In this document: positions 50,897 through 62,043 of the stretch, piece by piece | How positions within the stretch are numbered: the first letter of the stretch is position 1 | How the letters are laid out: every line of letters begins with the position of its first letter | Source: Streptomyces achromogenes | GTDB taxonomy: Bacteria; Actinomycetota; Actinomycetes; Streptomycetales; Streptomycetaceae | NCBI RefSeq assembly: GCF_030816715.1 | Contig: NZ_JAUSYH010000001.1 | Span: forward strand, 6,014,001 to 6,078,000 | Direction of reading: 5' to 3' | Length of the DNA: 64,000 bases | Made by a program: the position numbers and the translations under genes | Notes under the pieces: generated by a model | Databases searched by the model: none | Told to the model about the DNA's origin: nothing | The model's input: the letters and a program-made list of their open reading frames with translations, nothing else

Positions 50897-51895
50897 TCAC
50901 TCCCACGATCCCTGCGCCCCCGGAAGCTGCGCCAGTTCGGCCAAGTCCTGCGGCGTCAGACGCAGACGGGACGCGCGCGCGTTCTCCGACACCCACCGCT
51001 CCCGCTTGGCGCCCGGGACCGGCACCACGTGCCGGCCCTGCGCCAGTACCCAGGCCAGGGCGGCCTGTGCGGCCGTCACGGTGTCGCCGTGCCGGGCGGC
51101 GACCCGGCGCAGGCCGACGACGATCGGCTGGTTCGAGGCCATCATCTCGGCGGTGAAACGCGGATGCCGGGCACGCATGTCGTCCGGTTCGAATCCCTGC
51201 CCGGGGGTCAGCCGGCCGGTGAGGAAGCCGTTGCCGAGCGGCATCGCGGCCAGGAAGCCGACGCCGTGCGCCTCGCACCACGGGAGCAGGCCGTCCAGCG
51301 CCTCCGGCGACCACACCGACAGCTCCGCCTCGACCGCGCTCACCGGGAAGACCTGCTGGACGCGCCGCAGCTGCCGAATCGTTCCGTCGTACAGGTGTCC
51401 GCTCGATCGCCGGCCACCCCGCGCGCCCACCGCGCACAGCCCCAACGCCCGCACCTTGCCGGCCCGGACGAGCTCGGCCATCGCGCCCCACGTCTCCTCG
51501 ACCGGCACCTCGGGGTCGGCGCGGTGCAGCTGGTAGAGGTCGATGACATCCGTCTGCAGCCGCCGCAGGGAGGCGTCGCAGGCCCGTTTCACATACCCCG
51601 GGCGGCCGTTGGCCACGATGTGCTGCTCGCCGACGAGCAGACCGACCTTCGTCGACACGAACGCGTCCGCGCGCCGCTCCTTCAACGCCCGCCCCAGTAA
51701 CAGCTCGTTGGTGAACGGGCCGTACATGTCGGCGGTGTCCAGCAGGGACGAGCCCTCGTCCAGCGCCCGGTGCACCGCCCTGAGCGACTCGTCGCCCCTC
51801 TGCCGCGACCCGCTGTACGCCCAGCTCATCGGCATGCACCCGAGACCCACGGCACCCACCTCGAGCGCCCCCGCGCCGATCGTCCTGCGCTCCAC
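50897..51895 (-). CDS. Aldo/keto reductase
   Basis: A 332-aa NADPH-dependent oxidoreductase of the AKR fold. VERRTIGAGALEVGAVGLGC is the normal N-terminus, so GTG at 51895 is preferred over a GTG 21 bases upstream. The tetrad is visible: Asp and Tyr in LLDTADMYGP, Lys in FVSTKVGL, and His in LYQLHRADP. A loop GARGGRRSSGHLYD after the GLCAV strand is longer than in many members. VPVPGAKRERWVSENA is the usual cofactor end. Substrate unknown. Confidence 0.92.
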   Translation of the reverse strand: MERRTIGAGALEVGAVGLGCMPMSWAYSGSRQRGDESLRAVHRALDEGSSLLDTADMYGPFTNELLLGRALKERRADAFVSTKVGLLVGEQHIVANGRPGYVKRACDASLRRLQTDVIDLYQLHRADPEVPVEETWGAMAELVRAGKVRALGLCAVGARGGRRSSGHLYDGTIRQLRRVQQVFPVSAVEAELSVWSPEALDGLLPWCEAHGVGFLAAMPLGNGFLTGRLTPGQGFEPDDMRARHPRFTAEMMASNQPIVVGLRRVAARHGDTVTAAQAALAWVLAQGRHVVPVPGAKRERWVSENARASRLRLTPQDLAELAQLPGAQGSWE

Positions 51896-51970
51896 CTGCT
51901 CGAAACCCTCCCTCACCCGGCCCCCAACCTAACCTCTGCCGCGACATGGGCCTGACATAGCCTCCCGGCC

Positions 51971-52924
51971 ATGAGTGCTGACGTATGGCTGCCCATCCCC
52001 CCACAAGAGATCGACGGCCTCCCGCAGGGCCCGGCCTACCGCTTCTGGGACGGCGAACAGGACTTCCCGGCGGATCCCGCCGACTGCGCCTTCTACGTCG
52101 TCCCCTACATGAAGGCCCCCGAGGTCGGGCAGCGGCCCCTGCCCGCGATGAGCTCGCTGGAGGTCGTGCAGACCCTGTCCGCCGGCATCGACCACGTGGA
52201 GCCGGCCCTCGGGTCGCTGCCTCCCGGAGTACGGCTCTGCAACGCGCGCGGGGTCCACGAGGCGAGCACGGCCGAGCTCACCCTCACCCTGGTCCTCGCC
52301 TCGCTGCGCGGCGTCCCCGACTTCGTCCGGGCCCAGGACCGGGGGGAGTGGCTCGGCGGGTTCCGGCCGGCGCTCGCCGACAAGAACGTGCTCATCGTCG
52401 GATACGGCTCCATCGGCTCCGCCATCGAGGACCGGCTCGTGCCCTTCGAGGTGGCGCGGGTGGCGCGCGTCGCGCGCTCCTGGCGCACGACGGCGCGCGG
52501 CCCCGTGCATCCGATCGCCGAACTGCCCGCCCTGCTCCCCGAAGCGGACGTCGTGATCCTCTGCACACCCCTGAACGAGACCACCCTCGGCCTCGCCGAC
52601 GCCGGGTTCCTGGCCCGGATGAAGGACGGCGCGCTGCTCGTCAACGTGGCCCGCGGTGGGGTCGTGGACACCGGGGCGCTGCTCGCGGAACTGGAGAGCG
52701 GCCGGCTGACCGCGGCGCTGGACGTCACCGACCCCGAGCCGCTGCCCCCGGGGCACCGCCTGTGGACCGCGCCGGGCGTGCTCGTGAGCCCGCACGTCGG
52801 CGGACCCACCTCCGCCTTCCGGCCCCGCGCCGAGCGCCTGCTGGCCGACCAGTTGCGCCGCTTCGTGAACCGCGAGCCGCTGCGCAACGTGATCCTCACG
52901 ACGGGCGCGCCCACGGGGACCTGA
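51971..52924 (+). CDS. D-isomer 2-hydroxyacid dehydrogenase
   Basis: A 317-aa NAD(P)-dependent oxidoreductase. The nucleotide motif is VGYGSIGSAIEDRL (near residue 142). The catalytic residues lie in NVARGGVVDTGALL (Arg), DVTDPEPLPPGH (Glu) and SPHVGGPT (His). Arg and Ser residues after the second Rossmann strand (VARVARSWRTT) suggest NADP. It is divergent from the aldo/keto reductase with a 75-bp gap. Possible substrates are glyoxylate, hydroxypyruvate or other 2-oxo acids. Confidence 0.93.
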   Translation: MSADVWLPIPPQEIDGLPQGPAYRFWDGEQDFPADPADCAFYVVPYMKAPEVGQRPLPAMSSLEVVQTLSAGIDHVEPALGSLPPGVRLCNARGVHEASTAELTLTLVLASLRGVPDFVRAQDRGEWLGGFRPALADKNVLIVGYGSIGSAIEDRLVPFEVARVARVARSWRTTARGPVHPIAELPALLPEADVVILCTPLNETTLGLADAGFLARMKDGALLVNVARGGVVDTGALLAELESGRLTAALDVTDPEPLPPGHRLWTAPGVLVSPHVGGPTSAFRPRAERLLADQLRRFVNREPLRNVILTTGAPTGT

Positions 52925-53152
52925 CGGCGACGGCAGTCCCGCGGTCCGGTTCGGATACCCTCCGCAGTCCTCCGGACGCGTTCTGTACCTCATCCGGGCG
53001 CATATGCCGATGATCGTCACGCAGCGTAGAGGAACTATGTCCCTGAGTGACGAGACTGGTGTATCGTCCCGACAGGGGCTGCGCCGCGCACGACCGGCGG
53101 CAGGGACGGACATCTCAGACTTGTGAGGGGGGCGACGGGCGATGCACGGCCA

Positions 53153-56100
53153 ATGGACGAACGATCCGACGCGGCGGAGCCGCCGCCGGCGACCCTGGCG
53201 CTCGGCCGCGCGCGGACACGGTCGCAGCACGCACCGGGACCCGGGGGCGGCACGGACCGGGAGGGCCCGGTGAGCTCGCCGTCGACCTCCACCCCCCTCC
53301 TCGACGGAGCGCCGCGCACGCGGCCCCCGGCGGGGACGCCGCGCTTCGCCGCGCCGCCCGCGGGCGGCCCCGGACCCAACATGGTCCACCAACTGCTGCT
53401 GGCCTTCCTGTGCGCGGGATACGCCGTCGGCGCCGCGTTCGGCTGGGGGGCGGAAGAACTCGCGTTGATCATGGGCGACTTCGGGCTCACCGCAGCCGCC
53501 GGTACGGCCGCCGTGTCCTGCTTCTGCTACGCGCGCATCCGCCGCGTCCGCTTTCGGCCCGCCTGGATGCTGTTCTCGCTCTCCTCGGCGATGGCGGCCC
53601 TCGGCAACCTGGTCTGGGGCTGGTACGAGGTGGTCCTGGGGCGACCCGTGCCCAGCCCCAGCCTCGCCGACCTGTTCTTCCTGTGCTTCGCGCCCCCCGC
53701 GATCGTGGGGCTGCTGGTGCTCGCCGCCCGCCCCGTGACCAAGGCGGGCTGGGTCTGCCTGGGGCTGGACGCCTGGCTGATCGCCGGCTCGCTGCTCACG
53801 CTCTCCTGGAGCCTCGCGCTCGCCCAGGCCGCCAAACTCGACGGCCCGAGCGTGGCGCACGCGGCGCTGTCGCTGGCGTACCCGCTGCTCGACATCGCCC
53901 TGGTGAGCATGGTGCTGGTGCTGCACTTCCGGCGCACCGCGGTGAACCGCACGGGGGTCAACACGGCCGTCGGCGCCCTCGCGCTGACCGTCCTGTGCGA
54001 CGCCCTGTTCACCTCGCCGCTGCTGCACAACGACTACCGCTCGGGCCGGCTCCTGGACGCCGGCTGGTTCGCCGGCTCGCTGCTCCTGGCGTACGCCCCC
54101 TGGGCGGCCTACCGCCGGCACGGGCGGGTGGTGGACGAGGGGTACACACGCGTGGTGCACGAGCACCTGCCCGGACAGCGCGCCGGAGCCCGGACGGTCA
54201 CCTCCCCGCAGACCCCGACGCCGCCGCAGGGCGGTGATCACGGCTGCTATCCGGCCACCCGGCCCATCACCGGCTCGCTGGCCGCGCTCACGCCGTACCT
54301 GGCCGCCGCCGTCTGCACCCTGGGCATCCTCTACAACGTCCTCAACGGACGCAGCGTCGACCGCGTGGTGCTGCTGACCGGCGGCACGGTCGTCCTCGCC
54401 CTCGTGGTCCGCCAGGGGATCATGCTGCTCGACAACATCGCCCTCACCCAGGAACTGGCGCAGAAGGAGAACCACTTCCGCTCCCTGGTGCAGGGGTCCA
54501 GCGACGTCATCATGATCGCTGCCCCCAGCGGGGTGCTGCGCTACGTCTCCCCGGCCGCCGCCGGGGTCTACGGCCGGTCCGCCGAGGAACTGGTGGGCAC
54601 CGAACTGGCCCACCTGATCCACCCGGAGGACCTGGGCTGTGTGGTGCACGAGGTGCGCCGGTTCCTCGCCGCCAGCCCGCAGGACGAGCCCACCACGCGC
54701 ATCGAGTGCCGTTTCCGCTCCGGCTCAGGAGGCTGGCTCAACGTCGAGTCGACCGTCAACCGGCACCACGGCGGCCTGATCTTCAACAGCCGGGACGTGA
54801 CGGAGCGGGTGCGTCTGCAGGCGCAGCTCCAGCACAACGCCGAGCACGACCCGCTCACCGACCTGCCCAACCGCGCGCTGTTCACCCGGCGCGTCCAGCA
54901 GGCGCTGTCCGGCCGCCGCAGCTCCGACCGGGGCACCGCCCTGCGGGGCACGGCCGTCCTCTTCATCGACCTCGACGGCTTCAAGGCCGTCAACGACACC
55001 ATCGGCCACGCCGCCGGAGACGCCCTGCTGGTGCAGGCCGCCCGCCGGCTGCAGGACGCGGTCCGCAAGGGCGACACCGCGTCCCGGCTGGGCGGCGACG
55101 AGTTCGCGGCCCTGATCGTCGGCGACGGCACCCGTGACCGGGCCGCCCGCGAGCGTCACATACTGGAACTCGCCGACCGCCTGCGGCTCACCCTCTCGCA
55201 GCCGTACCTCATCGACGGCAACGAGGTCCGCGTCGCCGCGTCCATCGGCGTCGCCTTCGCGGAACCCGGTCTGGGCGCGGGGGAGCTGCTGCGCAACGCG
55301 GACCTCGCCATGTACCGCGCCAAGGCCGGCGGCAAGGGCCGGGTCGAGCTGTACAAACCGCAGATGCAGCAGGACGTCGTACGCAAGGCGGAGCTGGCCA
55401 CGCGGCTGCGTGCCGCGCTCCACGACGGCGAGTTCGCGCTTCTGCACCAGCCCGTGGTGCGGCTCTCGGACGGCCGGATCTCGTCGGTCGCCGCACAGGC
55501 CCGCTGGCGTTCCTCGCAGGGCGTGCTCTTCACGCCCGCCGAGTTCCTGCGGGTCGCCGAGGACAGCGACAGGACGGCCGAACTGGGCCGCTGGCTGCTG
55601 GAGGAAGCCGTCGCGCAGGCCGCCGACCGGACCGCGAGCGGACTGACGCTGCCCGTGGTCGTCCGGGTGGGCGCCCGGCGGCTGCTGGACCGCTCGATGC
55701 CGCTGGGCTCGGTGGAGGCGCTGCTGACGCGGCACGGCCTGCCGTCGGGCTCGCTGGTGCTCGAGCTCGCGGACACCGACCCCAGGGTGCCGCTGGACGA
55801 GCTGGAGCGCCGTCTGGGGGCCCTGCGCCGCCTGGGCGTCCGGATCGCCCTGGACGGCTTCGGCGGCGGCTACGGAGCTCTCACGGCGCTGCGCCGGCTC
55901 CCCGTGGACATCCTCAAGCTCGACCGCACGCTCGTCGAGGGGGTCGTCGAGTCCGCCAGGCTGAACAAGATCACCGGCGGGCTGCTGCGGATCGCCTCCG
56001 ATCTGGGGCTGCAGTCCGTCGCCGACGGCGTGGACCTGCCCGAGCAGGTCGCCGCCCTGCACGCGATGGGCTGCACACACGGCCAGGGCACGGCGTTCTC

Positions 56101-56290
56101 CGGACCGCTCGACGAGTACCGGCTGCGCCGCGCGCTCGCGACGGGCCGATATCCGGTGCCGCACGACGGGCCGGCCGAGCCCGCGTTCGCGGGCGGCGGC
56201 GCGGGGGTGTACACCAGTGGGGTGACCGCCGTCCTGGGGAGCGGAAGTGCCCTACGCTCACATAATGAGACTCCCGTCCCACCCACTTGA
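53153..56290 (+). CDS. Membrane PAS-GGDEF protein with degenerate EAL domain
   Basis: A protein of about 1045 aa. After a low-complexity N-terminus come several membrane helices (residues about 75-420 in two blocks), a PAS domain ([21 protein letters not shown]), an intact GGDEF domain, and an EAL-like domain. GGDEF lies at 647-651, with inhibitory-site RKGD at 638-641, so it should make c-di-GMP with feedback. The EAL region has lost most catalytic residues: AAQ (780-782) replaces EAL, DG (901-902) replaces DD, and RVG replaces the Asn-bearing NVS; only the Lys and Gln remain. It is probably a non-catalytic binding domain. The protein may correspond to Streptomyces CdgC by position next to ilvB. 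The start is uncertain; GTG at 53270 has a GGGAGGG site and GTG at 53123 is also in frame. Confidence 0.88.
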   Translation: MDERSDAAEPPPATLALGRARTRSQHAPGPGGGTDREGPVSSPSTSTPLLDGAPRTRPPAGTPRFAAPPAGGPGPNMVHQLLLAFLCAGYAVGAAFGWGAEELALIMGDFGLTAAAGTAAVSCFCYARIRRVRFRPAWMLFSLSSAMAALGNLVWGWYEVVLGRPVPSPSLADLFFLCFAPPAIVGLLVLAARPVTKAGWVCLGLDAWLIAGSLLTLSWSLALAQAAKLDGPSVAHAALSLAYPLLDIALVSMVLVLHFRRTAVNRTGVNTAVGALALTVLCDALFTSPLLHNDYRSGRLLDAGWFAGSLLLAYAPWAAYRRHGRVVDEGYTRVVHEHLPGQRAGARTVTSPQTPTPPQGGDHGCYPATRPITGSLAALTPYLAAAVCTLGILYNVLNGRSVDRVVLLTGGTVVLALVVRQGIMLLDNIALTQELAQKENHFRSLVQGSSDVIMIAAPSGVLRYVSPAAAGVYGRSAEELVGTELAHLIHPEDLGCVVHEVRRFLAASPQDEPTTRIECRFRSGSGGWLNVESTVNRHHGGLIFNSRDVTERVRLQAQLQHNAEHDPLTDLPNRALFTRRVQQALSGRRSSDRGTALRGTAVLFIDLDGFKAVNDTIGHAAGDALLVQAARRLQDAVRKGDTASRLGGDEFAALIVGDGTRDRAARERHILELADRLRLTLSQPYLIDGNEVRVAASIGVAFAEPGLGAGELLRNADLAMYRAKAGGKGRVELYKPQMQQDVVRKAELATRLRAALHDGEFALLHQPVVRLSDGRISSVAAQARWRSSQGVLFTPAEFLRVAEDSDRTAELGRWLLEEAVAQAADRTASGLTLPVVVRVGARRLLDRSMPLGSVEALLTRHGLPSGSLVLELADTDPRVPLDELERRLGALRRLGVRIALDGFGGGYGALTALRRLPVDILKLDRTLVEGVVESARLNKITGGLLRIASDLGLQSVADGVDLPEQVAALHAMGCTHGQGTAFSGPLDEYRLRRALATGRYPVPHDGPAEPAFAGGGAGVYTSGVTAVLGSGSALRSHNETPVPPT

Positions 56291-56323
56291 CAGTCGGTGC
56301 GCGCCAGGGGGAGGGTCAATGCC

Positions 56324-56365
56324 ATGCGCACCCGAATTCTCGTACTTGGCAAGCGCGTCGGCTGA
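56324..56365 (+). CDS. ilv leader peptide [13 protein letters not shown]
   Basis: A 13-codon frame beginning ATGCGCACC with GAGGG eight bases upstream encodes [13 protein letters not shown]. Four consecutive codons specify Ile, Leu, Val and Leu, the end products of the operon, and a further Val follows. It lies 56 bases before an intrinsic terminator hairpin and 175 bases before ilvB. This is the classic arrangement for ribosome-mediated attenuation: ribosome stalling at low branched-chain aminoacyl-tRNA would prevent the terminator. Such control of ilvB has been described or predicted in actinobacteria including Corynebacterium. An overlapping ATG at 56319 is in frame with ilvB but has worse spacing. 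Confidence 0.82.
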   Translation: MRTRILVLGKRVG

Positions 56366-56420
56366 AGCTGGTGGCGTCCGGACGAACCCGGAAATCACAG
56401 CGACCCACACCCGGCGCGCT

Positions 56421-56454
56421 CCCCTCGCTTGCCTTATGGCACGAGGGGTTTTTT
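56421..56454 (+). terminator. ilvB attenuator terminator
   Basis: CCCCTCG (56421-56427) pairs with CGAGGGG (56442-56448), an inner TGCC/GGCA stem extends it across a TTAT loop, and six T follow at 56449-56454. It is one of the few hairpins here with a U-tract, and it lies between the leader peptide and ilvB. The alternative antiterminator fold needs a structure prediction to place. Confidence 0.88.
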
Positions 56455-56540
56455 GTTGCACAAAACCCGGGGCGACGCCCCCGCACCACCCCGGCAACAC
56501 CCGCAGAACCTTCAGTAAAACCCTCAGCATCGAGAAGAGA

Positions 56541-58394
56541 ATGCCGATGACCGAGCAGGCCACCGGGGCCCATCCGCAGCCGCGGCCCCGATCCGGAGGA
56601 CAGCACTCCGCGTCCGTCGAGCACGTGACGGGTGCGCAGTCCCTCATCCGCTCTCTCGAGGAGGTCGGCGCCGACACGGTATTCGGCATTCCCGGCGGTG
56701 CGATCCTTCCCGCCTACGACCCGCTGATGGACTCGACGAGGGTCCGTCACGTCCTGGTCCGTCACGAGCAGGGCGCGGGCCACGCCGCCACCGGCTACGC
56801 GCAGGCCACCGGCCGGGTCGGCGTCTGCATGGCGACCTCCGGCCCCGGCGCCACCAACCTGGTGACCCCGATCGCCGACGCGCACATGGACTCGGTGCCG
56901 CTCGTGGCGATCACCGGGCAGGTCGCGTCCAAGGCGATCGGCACGGACGCCTTCCAGGAGGCGGACATCGTCGGCATCACCATGCCGATCACCAAGCACA
57001 ACTTCCTGGTCACCAAGGCCGAGGACATCCCGCGGGTGATCGCGCAGGCCTTCCACATCGCCTCCACCGGCCGCCCCGGCCCGGTGCTGGTCGACATCGC
57101 CAAGGACGCCCTCCAGGCGAAGACCACGTTCTCCTGGCCGCCCGTCATGGACCTGCCCGGCTACCGGCCGGTGACCAAGCCGCACGCCAAGCAGATCCGT
57201 GAGGCCGCGAAGCTGATCACCGCCGCCAAGCGGCCGATCCTCTACGTCGGCGGCGGCGTCCTGAAGGCCGGCGCCACGGCCGAGCTGAAGGTCCTCGCCG
57301 AGCTGACCGGCGCACCCGTCACCACCACCCTCATGGCGCTGGGCGCGTTCCCCGACAGCCACCCGCAGCACCTCGGCATGCCGGGCATGCACGGCTCGGT
57401 GGCCGCCGTCACCGGCCTGCAGAAGGCCGACCTGATCATCGCCCTCGGCGCCCGCTTCGATGACCGAGTCACCGGCAAACTGGACAGCTTCGCGCCGTAC
57501 GCCAAGATCGTCCACGCGGACATCGACCCGGCGGAGATCGGCAAGAACCGCGCCGCCGACGTGCCGATCGTCGGCGACGCGCGCGAGGTCATCGCCGACC
57601 TGGTCCAGGCCGTCCAGAAGGAGCACAGCGAGGGCCAGCAGGGCGACTACAGCGCCTGGTGGACGGACCTGAACCGCTGGCGCGACACCTATCCGCTGGG
57701 CTACGACCAGCCCGCCGACGGCTCGCTCTCCCCGCAGCACGTCATCGAGCGCATCGGACAGCTCGCCCCCGAGGGCACGATCTTCGCGGCGGGCGTCGGC
57801 CAGCACCAGATGTGGTCCGCGCACTTCGTCCAGTTCGAGAAGCCCGCCACCTGGCTGAACTCGGGCGGCGCGGGCACGATGGGCTACGCGGTCCCGGCCG
57901 CGATGGGCGCCAAGGCCGGCGCCCCGGGCCAGACGGTCTGGGCGATCGACGGCGACGGCTGCTTCCAGATGACCAACCAGGAGCTCACCACCTGCGCCCT
58001 GAACAACATCCCGATCAAGGTCGCCATCATCAACAACGGCGCCCTCGGAATGGTCCGCCAGTGGCAGACCCTGTTCTACAACCAGCGCTACTCCAACACC
58101 GTGCTGCACTCCGGCCCGAACGACGTCAACCCGGACGCCCGGGGCACGCGCGTCCCGGACTTCGTGAAGCTGTCGGAGGCCATGGGCTGTTACGCGATCC
58201 GCTGCGAGTCCCCGGACGACCTCGACAAGGTCATCGAGGAGGCGAACTCGGTCAACGACCGCCCGGTCGTCGTCGACTTCATCGTCCACGAGGACGCGAT
58301 GGTGTGGCCGATGGTCGCCGCAGGCACCTCCAACGACGAGATCCTGGCCGCCCGGGACGTCCGCCCCGACTTCGGCGACAACGAAGACGACTGA
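56541..58394 (+). CDS. ilvB: Acetolactate synthase large subunit
   Basis: A 617-aa thiamin-diphosphate enzyme making acetolactate or acetohydroxybutyrate, the first common step to Val, Leu and Ile. The catalytic Glu lies in [18 protein letters not shown], the FAD region follows, and the TPP motif runs from [12 protein letters not shown] to IINN. ATG at 56541 or 56547 may start it; AGAAGAG precedes the first. An upstream open frame to 56247 exists, but it crosses the attenuator and is not the true start. ilvN follows 22 bases later. Confidence 0.96.
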   Translation: MPMTEQATGAHPQPRPRSGGQHSASVEHVTGAQSLIRSLEEVGADTVFGIPGGAILPAYDPLMDSTRVRHVLVRHEQGAGHAATGYAQATGRVGVCMATSGPGATNLVTPIADAHMDSVPLVAITGQVASKAIGTDAFQEADIVGITMPITKHNFLVTKAEDIPRVIAQAFHIASTGRPGPVLVDIAKDALQAKTTFSWPPVMDLPGYRPVTKPHAKQIREAAKLITAAKRPILYVGGGVLKAGATAELKVLAELTGAPVTTTLMALGAFPDSHPQHLGMPGMHGSVAAVTGLQKADLIIALGARFDDRVTGKLDSFAPYAKIVHADIDPAEIGKNRAADVPIVGDAREVIADLVQAVQKEHSEGQQGDYSAWWTDLNRWRDTYPLGYDQPADGSLSPQHVIERIGQLAPEGTIFAAGVGQHQMWSAHFVQFEKPATWLNSGGAGTMGYAVPAAMGAKAGAPGQTVWAIDGDGCFQMTNQELTTCALNNIPIKVAIINNGALGMVRQWQTLFYNQRYSNTVLHSGPNDVNPDARGTRVPDFVKLSEAMGCYAIRCESPDDLDKVIEEANSVNDRPVVVDFIVHEDAMVWPMVAAGTSNDEILAARDVRPDFGDNEDD

Positions 58395-58416
58395 GCGAGA
58401 GAGACGTAAAGAAGAC

Positions 58417-58941
58417 ATGTCCAAGCACACGCTCTCCGTCCTGGTGGAGAACAAGCCGGGCATCCTGGCCCGGATCGCCGCGCTGTTCTCCCGCCGGGGC
58501 TTCAACATCGACTCGCTCGCCGTCGGCGTCACCGAGCACGCCGACATCTCCCGCATCACGATCGTGGTGAGCGTCGACGCCCTGCCGCTGGAGCAGGTCA
58601 CCAAGCAGCTCAACAAGCTCGTCGAGGTGCTGAAGATCGTCGAACTGGAGCCGGGACAGGCCGTTCACCGCGAACTCGTTCTGGTGAAGGTGCGCGCCGA
58701 CAACGAGACGCGCTCGCAGATCGTCGAGATCGTCCAGCTGTTCCGCGCCAAGACCGTCGACGTCTCCCCGGAGGCCGTGACCATCGAGGCCACCGGCAGC
58801 AACGACAAGCTCACCGCCATGCTCAAGATGCTGGAGCCGTACGGCATCAAGGAGCTGGTCCAGTCCGGCACGATCGCGATCGGCCGCGGCGCCCGTTCGA
58901 TCACGGACCGCTCGCTGCGCGCTCTCGACCGGTCGGCGTAA
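58417..58941 (+). CDS. ilvN: Acetolactate synthase small (regulatory) subunit
   Basis: A 174-aa subunit that activates IlvB and gives valine feedback inhibition. The N-terminal ACT domain reads LSVLVENKPGILARIAALFS, and the second regulatory domain has MLEPYGIKELVQSGTIAIGRG at the end. It is co-transcribed with ilvB. A perfect hairpin lies just after the stop, before ilvC. Confidence 0.97.
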   Translation: MSKHTLSVLVENKPGILARIAALFSRRGFNIDSLAVGVTEHADISRITIVVSVDALPLEQVTKQLNKLVEVLKIVELEPGQAVHRELVLVKVRADNETRSQIVEIVQLFRAKTVDVSPEAVTIEATGSNDKLTAMLKMLEPYGIKELVQSGTIAIGRGARSITDRSLRALDRSA

Positions 58942-60057
<1,116 letters not shown>

Positions 60058-60069
60058 GCCTCGAGGACA

Positions 60070-60096
60070 GGGGCCGGAGCGTACTGCTCCGGCCCC
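60070..60096 (+). terminator. Terminator after ilvC
   Basis: A perfect 11-bp stem (GGGGCCGGAGC / GCTCCGGCCCC) with loop GTACT starts 13 bases after the ilvC stop. It is followed by GTTG. Confidence 0.87.
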
Positions 60097-60290
60097 GTTG
60101 TCCATCCCGTCCACCCACGGACGGGTGATCCTTCCGCGGAGGCACGAGGCGACCTCCGCCGCAGCACTACACTGCTGCCTGTATACGCGTTCAGGCCCAC
60201 AGCGTCGTGCGTCTTCCACGCGGCAAGCCCCTCCTCCGCCTGCGGCCGTCGGGACGGCCGTCCGCACGCTCTGGACTTGTGAGGACTCAC

Positions 60291-61880
60291 GTGAGCTCGA
60301 AACCTGTCGTACTCATCGCTGAAGAGCTGTCGCCCGCGACCGTGGACGCGCTTGGCCCGGACTTCGAGATCCGGCACTGCAACGGCGCGGACCGAGCCGA
60401 ACTGCTCCCCGCCATCGCCGACGTCGACGCGATCCTGATCCGCTCGGCCACCAAGGTCGACGCCGAGGCGATCGCCGCCGCGCACAAGCTGAAGGTCGTC
60501 GCACGGGCCGGCGTCGGCCTGGACAACGTCGACGTCTCCGCCGCCACCAAGGCCGGCGTGATGGTCGTCAACGCCCCCACCTCGAACATCGTGACCGCCG
60601 CCGAGCTGGCCTGCGGTCTGCTGCTCGCCACCGCCCGCCACATTCCGCAGGCCAACGCCGCGCTGAAGAACGGCGAGTGGAAGCGCAGCAAGTACACCGG
60701 CGTGGAGCTGGCCGAGAAGACGCTCGGCGTCGTCGGCCTCGGCCGCATCGGCGCGCTCGTCGCGCAGCGGATGTCCGGCTTCGGCATGAAGGTCGTCGCC
60801 TACGACCCCTATGTGCAGCCCGCGCGCGCCGCGCAGATGGGCGTGAAGGTCCTGACGCTGGACGAGCTGCTCGAGGTCGCCGACTTCATCACCGTCCACC
60901 TGCCGAAGACCCCCGAGACGGTCGGTCTGATCGGCGACGAGGCGCTGCGCAAGGTCAAGCCGAGCGTGCGCATCGTCAACGCCGCGCGCGGCGGCATCGT
61001 CGACGAGGAGGCGCTGTACTCGGCGCTGAAGGAGGGCCGGGTCGCCGGCGCCGGCCTCGACGTGTACGCGAAGGAGCCCTGCACGGACTCCCCGCTGTTC
61101 GAGTTCGACCAGGTCGTGGCCACCCCGCACCTCGGCGCGTCGACCGACGAGGCGCAGGAGAAGGCCGGCATCGCGGTCGCGCGGTCGGTGCGCCTCGCCC
61201 TCGCCGGTGAGCTCGTCCCCGACGCGGTGAACGTCCAGGGCGGGGTCATCGCCGAGGACGTCAAGCCCGGTCTGCCCCTCGCCGAGCGGCTCGGCCGGAT
61301 CTTCACCGCGCTGGCGGGCGAGGTCGCGGTCCGCCTCGACGTCGAGGTGTACGGCGAGATCACCCAGCACGACGTGAAGGTGCTGGAGCTGTCGGCCCTC
61401 AAGGGCGTCTTCGAGGACGTCGTCGACGAGACGGTGTCCTACGTCAACGCCCCGCTGTTCGCGCAGGAGCGCGGTGTCGAGGTGCGGCTGACGACCAGCT
61501 CGGAGTCGGCCGACCACCGCAACGTCGTCACCGTGCGCGGCACGCTCTCGGACGGCGAGGAGGTGTCGGTCTCCGGCACGCTGGCCGGCCCCAAGCACCT
61601 GCAGAAGATCGTCGCGGTCGGCGAGTACGACGTCGACCTCGCGCTCGCCGATCATATGGTCGTCCTCAAGTACGAGGACCGGCCGGGCGTCGTCGGCACC
61701 GTGGGCCGGGTCTTCGGCGAGGCGGGAATCAACATCGCCGGCATGCAGGTCGCCCGGGCCGCGGCGGGCGGCGAGGCGCTGGCCGTCCTGACCGTGGACG
61801 ACACGGTGCCCGCGGGTGTGCTGGCGGAGGTCGCGGAGGAGATCGGTGCGACGTCCGCCCGTGCGGTGAACCTGGTCTGA
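60291..61880 (+). CDS. serA: D-3-phosphoglycerate dehydrogenase
   Basis: A 529-aa enzyme of the long form, first step of serine synthesis. The NAD motif is VVGLGRIGALVAQRM, the catalytic residues lie in NAARGGIVDEEALY (Arg), YAKEPCTDSPLF (Glu) and TPHLGASTDEAQ (His). An intervening ASB domain (residues about 320-445) and a C-terminal ACT domain (VVLKYEDRPGVVGTVGRVFG) follow, which in actinobacteria mediate serine inhibition. GTG at 60291 has GAGGA six bases upstream. It is separated from ilvC by a terminator, so probably has its own promoter. Confidence 0.96.
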   Translation: MSSKPVVLIAEELSPATVDALGPDFEIRHCNGADRAELLPAIADVDAILIRSATKVDAEAIAAAHKLKVVARAGVGLDNVDVSAATKAGVMVVNAPTSNIVTAAELACGLLLATARHIPQANAALKNGEWKRSKYTGVELAEKTLGVVGLGRIGALVAQRMSGFGMKVVAYDPYVQPARAAQMGVKVLTLDELLEVADFITVHLPKTPETVGLIGDEALRKVKPSVRIVNAARGGIVDEEALYSALKEGRVAGAGLDVYAKEPCTDSPLFEFDQVVATPHLGASTDEAQEKAGIAVARSVRLALAGELVPDAVNVQGGVIAEDVKPGLPLAERLGRIFTALAGEVAVRLDVEVYGEITQHDVKVLELSALKGVFEDVVDETVSYVNAPLFAQERGVEVRLTTSSESADHRNVVTVRGTLSDGEEVSVSGTLAGPKHLQKIVAVGEYDVDLALADHMVVLKYEDRPGVVGTVGRVFGEAGINIAGMQVARAAAGGEALAVLTVDDTVPAGVLAEVAEEIGATSARAVNLV

Positions 61881-61992
61881 GGGTGCCGCACGTACGGGGG
61901 GCTGCCGCCCCCAGGCCCCCGGCTTCGGCCCTGAAAGGGCCTCGTCCTCTTACGCCGGACGGGCTGGTTTCGCCGAACGTGGCGGGACAGTG

Positions 61993-62030
61993 ACGCCGGG
62001 CGGGCTGGAATCATCCAGCCCGCCCGGCGT
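61993..62030. terminator. Bidirectional terminator between serA and the MFS gene
   Basis: ACGCCGGGCGGGCTGG and its exact complement form a 16-bp stem around AATCAT, followed by TTTCG. It lies between two convergent genes and can serve both. Confidence 0.9.
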
Positions 62031-62043
62031 TTCGTCTGTGCTG

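Noticed and set aside
50760-52004. N-terminal extension of the sugar dehydrogenase
   Set aside because: It runs antisense-like through the aldo/keto reductase in a different frame; a clean lipoprotein signal begins at 50759.
51929-54649. A 906-aa minus-strand frame across two genes
   Set aside because: It spans two plus-strand genes and the gap between them. The product is low complexity.
56247-56540. N-terminal extension of IlvB starting upstream
   Set aside because: The frame is open but runs through the leader peptide and the terminator hairpin. The IlvB family begins near 56541-56547.
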